Positions 58,037 to 64,000 of a stretch of DNA of 64,000 nucleotides are shown in pieces. The first letter of the stretch is position 1; the number at the start of each line of letters is the position of its first letter. The stretch covers positions 4,920,501-4,984,500 of the forward strand of contig JANTQA010000012.1 of NCBI GenBank assembly GCA_027625915.1, given 5' to 3'. The position numbers and the translations under genes are program-made. The notes under the pieces were generated by a model, which saw only the letters and a list, made by a program, of their open reading frames with translations, was not told the DNA's origin and did no database searches. Source of the DNA: Anaeramoeba flamelloides. Taxonomy: Eukaryota > Metamonada > Anaeramoebidae.

Positions 58037-58523
58037 GTAGGGAAAAAAATACCGGACATGAAAAAAATCCCGGACAAGATTTTTTATTGTGAGTATTAGT
58101 AAAATTTTTGTCTAATTTCAATGAAATCCTTATTATAAATAACCAATTTTTTTATGAGATTAGTAATAAACCTACCTAAAGTCCATCAAAGTAAGGTGTC
58201 TCTAGAATACTCAAGTAATTGTTTGATAGCCATATGGTGATCAACTTTTTTTGAAAAACAATCCAGTTTTATTGAGGTTTGCTCGAGTTTGGAAAATGAT
58301 AATTTTTCTTCTTGTTTTTTGATTGATTGAATGGTGTTTTGAACAAGTGTGATTTCATCAATCATCATTCTAATAAGTGGGTGAGTTATAATTGAAAAAG
58401 TTCGATTCTTAAATAAAGGAATTTGATTGTAAATAAATGAAATTACACAATAATTTTACTAATATTCACAATTAAAAATCTTGTCATGGATTTTTTTCAT
58501 GTCCGGTATTTTTTTCACTGCTC
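58037..58523. mobile_element. TIR element (ATGTCCGG family) containing a host exon
   Basis: Left AGGGAAAAAAATACCGGACA, TGAAAAAAATCCCGGACAAG, ATTTTTTATTGTGA; right TTCACAATTAAAAATCTTGT, CATGGATTTTTTTCATGTCC, GGTATTTTTTTCACT. Arms about 55 bp. The interior holds the last exon (58369-58186) of the minus-strand gene described next. A shorter copy without most of that interior is at 33546-33862. Confidence 0.8.
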
Positions 58524-59580
58524 TAAATCTACTTTCAAAAGATTTTTTTTTCATAACAATAGTCTTATTATCAACTATTTTACAAGTTTTCTTTGTATTT
58601 AAATCAATAAAATTCATTCTTCAAAGCTCAGAAAAACCTTTTCAAAAAAGAAAAAGTGAACAAAAAAATTAAAAAACATTTTTGTGAATTTATCAGTACT
58701 TTTTTTCACTTGGTTCATCAATAATTAGAATCACTAACCTCACGAACTCTCCAGTTTTTAAAATTGAGCTGTTGGTTAGATCATTCCATGAGAGATTTTC
58801 TCAGATTTAATGAAGCAAAAATACATTTATCGGCTGATTTTAGATTTGTTGGTTGGTAATTACATTTTTTTCCAAAAAGAAAAAAATAACAAATATGCCT
58901 TAGTAATACAATAAGAGAATAATTGTACCTCAATACAATTTACATACTTTTTAATTGAATTGAGAACATTACTAACTCGAATTCTTTTGATTGTATCGAT
59001 TGAATGAAAGAGAACAGAATCTTCTTCTTTTATTTTTTTTCTTCCTTCAAGAAGACGTTTTTTGGTTCGTTCTTTATTGTGTTTAGGTAACTTCAAAAAA
59101 ACAAGCCAATTGGAGAACAAAAGTTCTTTTTTATTTTGTTGCAAAAATTTTTGTTTTTTTATTTCTTCTGTGTTTTATTTAAAGAAGATGTTCTTGGTAA
59201 TGAGTGAATTTCAAAGGAAATTATTTTTTTAATTTAGATCTGTTGAATTTGCTTTTAATTATGGAAGTTTTATGTCTGTTTTCAAACAGTTTGTGTTTTT
59301 GTTTTCTTGTGTTTTATGCTTGTGTTTTGTTTCTTTTTTTTTTGTTGTGAGGAAAAAAAATAAAAAAAATAAAAAAAAGAGGAAAAACAAGTACAATTTG
59401 CCCAGACCCAATCTCCCTCTTGTCTCTGAAAGAGTCTAAACCTTCATTTGAATTGCTATTTGTTGAAGAGGAACAAAAGTCGATCTCATTAAATTCTTCT
59501 TCAGAATAACATGAATCAGAATCATTTGATGTGTATTGGTTTGAATATTGCAAAAGATCAAAGAAGTCCAAATCAGACAT
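58186..59580 (-). CDS. Four-exon gene of unknown function, 192 aa
   Basis: Exons 59580-59442, 59167-58973, 58799-58739, 58369-58186; donors GTTTAG, GTAATG and GTTAGT; acceptors ACACAG, CTGAG and TATTAG. All four segments share one frame from ATG to TGA. The N-terminus is acidic and Ser/Asn-rich (MSDLDFFDLLQYSNQYTSND), the middle is basic and helical (FSNWLVFLKLPKHNKERTKK, RLLEGRKKIKEEDSVLFHSI), the end is helical (EITLVQNTIQSIKKQEEKLS, then KQLLEYSRDTLL). I do not recognise the family; the helical, soluble layout would suit a subunit of a coiled-coil complex. The last exon lies within a TIR element, and its final codons are homologous to a second copy of that element at 33.7 kb. The whole gene sits between the two near-identical inverted arms. 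Consistent phases in three joins make the model credible, though exon 3 is only 61 nt. Confidence 0.6.
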
Positions 59581-59811
59581 CGTTTTTAAAAGAAACCCAA
59601 TTAAGGAAAAGGATTTTTGGTATGAATTAAATAATTAAAAGGAAAACTTAAAATTAAAGAGAAAATGAAATTGTTTTGGTTTGTCAGAAATTGGATTTAT
59701 TTTGTTTATTGAGTTATTCTGTGAAAACGAAATTAAAAAAAATTGTTGTTTCAGGTTTATTAGAACTATGAGAAAAGAATTTTAATCTGTAACTAATTTC
59801 CAAAAGTAGTA
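59581..59811. other. Upstream flank of the unknown four-exon gene
   Basis: AT-rich, no feature beyond a probable promoter and leader; ends at the right arm of the inverted repeat. Confidence 0.35.
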
Positions 59812-60216
59812 AAATTATTTTGTAAAAAAATTCTCAAATCAATTTTAATTGTAAAATAGGAGCAAAAAGTACTCATTTACAAAAATAGTTATTTTCTTTA
59901 TATTTTCCTTCATTTTAAAACAAAAATCAAAGTCCAAAAATTTGAGTGATTCTTAGTATTAAAATGGAAACCAAAATACCAAATTAAACCAATATTGAAA
60001 CAAATGTTCAATTTTGTAAAATTGAGATTTAAATCAAAACATTGATAAAATTGACTTTTTTCGATTATTTTTTTCTATTTTTTTTTCTATTCATACTTAA
60101 TTCGCTTTAAGAGTTTAACAATATGTATTATCACAGTTTGAGTAATTTCAATTTCAGATATCTTTCTTGATCAGTGAAAAATAAGAAGAATAATATTTCT
60201 CAAAAATTATACTGAT
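59812..60216. repeat. Right arm of the near-identical 400-bp inverted repeat
   Basis: Reverse-complement partner of 55378-55795 (for example TACTCATTTACAAAAATAGT, CAAATGTTCAATTTTGTAAA, TTAATTCGCTTTAAGAGTTT each occur there in inverse). Arm spacing is about 4 kb. Confidence 0.9.
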
Positions 60217-60224
60217 ATTTTTAC

Positions 60225-61260
60225 CAAAATGTTTTTCAACTTTTTTGTTCACTTTTTCTATTTTGAAAAGGTTGTTCTGAGCTTTGAAGAATTAATTTTA
60301 GTGGTTCAAATACAAAGAAAATTTGAAAAATAGTTGATATCAAGACTGTTGTAATGAAAAAATGTTTTTATTTATCATTACTAGCGATCAAAATAAGACT
60401 TGCCCAAATGTCAATAATTGATGTTGAAAAATATAATCAGGGCTTTTTTTTCTTCTTGTTCCAAGAAAACATCCAATTCTCTACCCAGCAGTTTACGTGA
60501 ATTTAAATCAAAATTGAAGGTAAACTCCTTGAAGTTTGAAGCAAAATTTAAATTTGGAATGTAATTTGTTCAAAATTATTGATAATTTTCCAATTTTTTT
60601 CGAATTATTTAATGTTTTTTTGAGGATTAACAATTTACTCAAAAATTTACTCAATTATTTGAGATAAAGATTCTAATTTGATCCTTAATTTTTAGATTTT
60701 CTTTACAAATAATAGAACTTTAAGAAATCAATAACATATTGATTTAGGGTTAATTCTCAGTTTCTTTGATCAACTGATGTATAGGTCTTCTATAACAAAA
60801 AAATATCGTTTATATTTCGAAACACTGATTAAATTTTATGCATTCATTATTTTGGTAACAGTACTCAAATTCACCTAATGAACTGAATAGATTTTCACAT
60901 CATTTCATTTTGTTTATTTTTCTTTATAAATAGAGAGTTTCAAAGAAGTAAGTTATAAACACCATTTCAAAAATTGTGACTCGTCTGAAATAATTAATAT
61001 GGAAAAAAAAAATATCCTTTAGTATTCAAGAACAACAAATAATTAAATCTGATTTGTAATTAACTTTTAAATCAATCTAAATATATAAAAACCTGATATT
61101 TTAAAAATAAAATCAAAAAAAATCAAAAACTTCAAGAATAAGTGAGTCATTATTTTTGAAATTAACATTACCGATTTTTTATTACTGATCTTTAACTTAA
61201 AATAGTTGAACAAAAAGATTTTTTACTAAGAATTAAATTCATTTTAAAAGACTTTGGCTA
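60225..61260. repeat. Dispersed repeats (partners of 56.8-57.7 kb and 1.06-1.4 kb)
   Basis: 60225-60870 pairs with 56750-57660 in the same orientation; 60930-61260 is the inverse of 1060-1400 (CAAAAATTGTGACTC, AAACCTGATATTTTAAAA, TTCAAGAACAA). No gene. The 62-codon minus frame at 61308-61496 is in AT-rich DNA without support. Confidence 0.55.
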
Positions 61261-61549
61261 GTCGAAATTTTCTCAGAGATTATTGTTCTTTCTGAAGACT
61301 TTTTTTTTCAACTGATCTTTTGCAAAAAAAAGTAGCAAAAGAAAAATAAAAATTGGAAAAAGTATAACAAAAAATTCGAAAAAATGATTCTGATCGAAAA
61401 ATTTGAAAAAGCAGAAGAGATGATTCTCATCCAAAAATTTGAAAAGATTTTTTTGATTAGAATATGGGATAAATTCTCAAAAAAACTCCAATTCATATTC
61501 TAAAGTGAGTCCAAAATTTTGAAATCTAGTTTAGTTTGTTGAACATTTA

Positions 61550-63005
61550 TTTGTAGACATATTCATGAAAAAAAAAAAAAAATTAAATATTTGCTATTAT
61601 TTTACCGATTTTAATAACTCCAATTATAATAAAAAAACTGTTGGTTAATAAAATATCTTAAATCAGTAAAATATTTTTAAAGATATTATACAGTTGAAGT
61701 TGAAAAAATCAATTTTCTAGGTTCTATTAAGATTTTTTTTTAAATTTAAGAATAAAAAATTTGAAATTTTTTTCTTAACAGTTAAGATATGATTTTATTA
61801 TATTTTGAAATGATTTTAAATCTGATGAATATCTTTAAAATAGTAATCAATTTTTTGGAATTTGAAACAAATATTAGTTCTTAGAATTGTAAAAAATTAT
61901 ATTTTTTTTGATTTTTCCACTTGAGTTTTTTTTAATTGTTGAAATAAAGAGAAATTTTACTAAATACTTGGTTTATTCCACAAAACTAAAAAATCCACGT
62001 CGTGAGATTTTCTAAAATTTAAAAGAATTGAGCCAAGCGTAAGATTTCTCTTTATTATAATAAAATTCTGGAAAAATGCTGATTTGTTTATTTTACTTTT
62101 AAAAATTAAAATAAAATGTATGAATTTTTCTTTTTATTACTAAAATTAAAAAAAATTCAAAGTACTCCTCAGCACTTGACTACACTCAACAGACACTTTC
62201 GTTTTGTTTTCCAGAATTTAAAATCATAGAGAAAAATCAATATGATTTTACTCAATTATTATGAATTCTGGAAAAGTGCCGTTAGGTTTTTTTAATTTGA
62301 GAAATAAAAAAACAAATTTGAAATTTTCTTTTAATTTCTTAAATTAAAGAAAAGCGCCGTTAGTTTTTCTTGGGTTTTCTTTTTATTTGGGAAATCGATA
62401 GATTTTCTTTAGGTTTTTTTTTTAATTTTTGAAATAAACTGAAAATTTAATAAAATTTTGAAATAAAATAGAAAACCTCAAAAAACCTAGAACACTTCAC
62501 AAATAAATAGAAAACTCAAAAAAACCTAGAAGACTTTACAGATAAAACAGAAAACCTCAAGAAAACCGCCGTTAGGTTTTTAATAATTTTATTGAATTGA
62601 GTTAAATCTTTGATTTTACTCTATTCTTTTGAATTCTGGAAAACCTAGGTACTCTAAGGACCTTTACGGCACCTTTCAGCACTCTATGGCATTTGTAGGT
62701 CTTAATAGTTTATTTATCAGAAGTTATTTTTTGTCATATCTGAGGTTTTTTTTAGATGATAAGAGTATTTATAAAAATATTGGTAATTATCTCTTCAAAA
62801 AAAAAATATCTTAAAGTTGTATTTTAAGGAAAATTCATTTACAAATCAGATCTAAAAAGGTTTTACCCCAAATTAGACATTTTTTTCATAACTATAAACT
62901 TTTAAAAATCGTAGTACTGCTAACAACAATAAATCCAACAGCTTCAAGATTTTTAAGAACTTGAATGTTAATTAGATTGTGAATAAGCTTGATTAACAAG
63001 ATAAA
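61550..63005. repeat. Composite repeat element with nested stem-loops, copy 2
   Basis: Same order as 35640-37010: left flank (61560-61870), stem-loop cluster (61960-62660) and right flank (62745-63000). The cluster includes modules ending CTGGAAAAGTGCCGTTAGG and CTGGAAAACCTAGGTACTC, then the short tail GGCACCTTTCAGCACTCTAT. No gene. Confidence 0.65.
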
Positions 63006-63541
63006 ATTATAATTGATATGTTATTTTTGTTTAACTTGGAATTTTTCAATTTTTTTTTTTTCATTCAAGCAATGGCTAAATCTAAATGAAGTGAAACTTT
63101 TTTCCCATTTATTAAGCAAATGAATATTGTAGGTTTCTTTTAACACCCAATTTATATGTTTTCTTGATATAATAAACACCGACTAAGCAATTCGATTGGG
63201 GTTAATTAATAGAAAGTAAATTAGTTTTGTGAAAACTATTCGTATTTTCAGATTTGGTGGAATAAAACGAAATAAATTATTTACACAACTCGATAAAACA
63301 TTCAACCAAAATTAGTTGAATAAACCAATTGTATAAATCTTGTTTCCTTTAAAAAGGAGGTGATTCACATTAGGGTTAATTGAAATAAGAAATTCCGAAA
63401 ATATTCTTTGTTTGTTCCAAAATGATTAAAAGGATAATTTGATTTTGTCAAACTGTAAAAAATCTTCAAACAAACACTCTATAATTGTTTTTCCAAAGAG
63501 ATTGATTTGAGTTATCATTTTTTTTTACTTCTTTTCCCAGA

Positions 63542-64000
63542 ATGAAATTACAAATTACATTTCTTTTATTTCTTATTGTTCTTTTTCTTGCACAAGAACA
63601 ATCTGTAAGTTCACTTAGGTTAACTGGTGAATGGGATCGAGATTCCAACTGGAGTTATTTAACAAAATTTTGTTTTAAAAAAACACCAAAAAGTAACGGC
63701 TTTCCTTTGTTTTGCTTTTTTTGAAAAACAAATAAAAATATATAATTTTATATTTTTTGTTTTTATTGGCTTTTTTTTTTTTTTTTCGATCTTATTGCAA
63801 CCAATAATCAGCTTATGGAAATTTTTCTTGGTTTTTCCAGACAAGCAACCACTTAACTTTGAGTTTCTATGACGACGATTCGAAATCTTGGGAAGCAGTG
63901 TACAAATCAAACTTGGATTGTAAAAAAAAAAGAGACAAGTCAATTTCCAAAAGAGATGTCACATCTACTGTTTTCGCTTTTGAACGATTTGAAGATATTT
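63542..64000 (+). CDS. Start of a secreted protein, unknown (runs off the window)
   Basis: Exon 1 63542-63604 encodes a classical signal peptide (MKLQITFLLFLIVLFLAQEQ). A TCT|GTAAGT donor opens a 236-nt intron (63605-63840, T-rich, ends TTTTTCCAG). Exon 2 from 63841 continues in phase to the window edge: TSNHLTLSFYDDDSKSWEAV, then CKKKRDKSISKRDVTSTVFA and FERFEDI. Cleavage after about residue 17-19 is expected. The mature start looks like a beta-rich extracellular domain, but too little is present to name it. If the donor is ignored the frame runs on to 63724, which is less likely because GTAAGT is the canonical site and the acceptor joins in phase. CCCAG just before the ATG could end a leader intron. 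Confidence 0.75.

Noticed and set aside
1-64000. CRISPR array, rRNA, telomere repeat, retrovirus-like or LTR element
   Set aside because: No regularly spaced repeats with unique spacers, no rRNA core motifs, no telomeric tandem, and no reverse transcriptase, integrase or capsid-like frames were seen.

Overview
The window is nuclear DNA of a microbial eukaryote. It is extremely A+T-rich, with long T and A tracts everywhere. Genes carry GT-AG introns, all three stop codons end reading frames (standard code), and there is a nuclear-type tRNA-Ala with A and B boxes. The protein set (14-3-3, NOT3/5 of the CCR4-NOT complex, a sorting nexin with PX and coiled-coil/BAR-like halves, a C10-family protein, an RGS+DUF547 protein, a MGN-starting PAS-like protein) and the Lys/Asn-rich style fit a free-living amoeboid protist. 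An Anaeramoeba-like organism is my best guess, from memory of such protein families and not from any search.

Layout: 1-3211 repeat-derived intergenic DNA; 3212-8409 (-) NOT3/5, five exons, with a 3.43-kb intron holding an opposite-strand mini-gene (6871-7113); 8410-12350 intergenic with a TIR element and weak candidate exons; 12351-12822 (+) C10 family; 12823-18101 intergenic; 18102-19472 (-) 14-3-3, four exons; 19473-23929 intergenic with weak minus-strand candidates; 23930-27163 (+) RGS-DUF547 protein; 31362-31433 (+) tRNA-Ala; 31434-41205 a repeat field of foldbacks, a large palindrome and Tc1/mariner-type MITEs; 41206-49737 (+) PAS-like protein split by a 6.84-kb repeat-filled intron; 49738-52103 repeats; 52104-54912 (-) PX-BAR sorting nexin; 54913-60216 two near-identical inverted arms enclosing other repeats and a four-exon minus gene (58186-59580); 60217-63541 repeats; 63542-end (+) start of a secreted protein.

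Most gene models were built by matching splice phases by eye: exons joined at GT/AG sites keep one frame and restore recognisable domains. Introns range from about 150 nt to 6.8 kb, and the long ones are long because they hold the same terminal-inverted-repeat elements that fill the intergenic DNA. Several donors are GTTT or GTTC instead of GTAAG.

The main novelty is the repeat biology: a modular stem-loop repeat that is present in one and absent from another copy of the same host repeat, a TIR element that contains the terminal exon of a gene, a roughly 98% identical 400-bp inverted pair flanking a gene, and very small spliced genes, one inside an intron. By a rough estimate at this base composition an open frame of 40-60 codons arises often by chance, so unsupported short frames are given low confidence or rejected.
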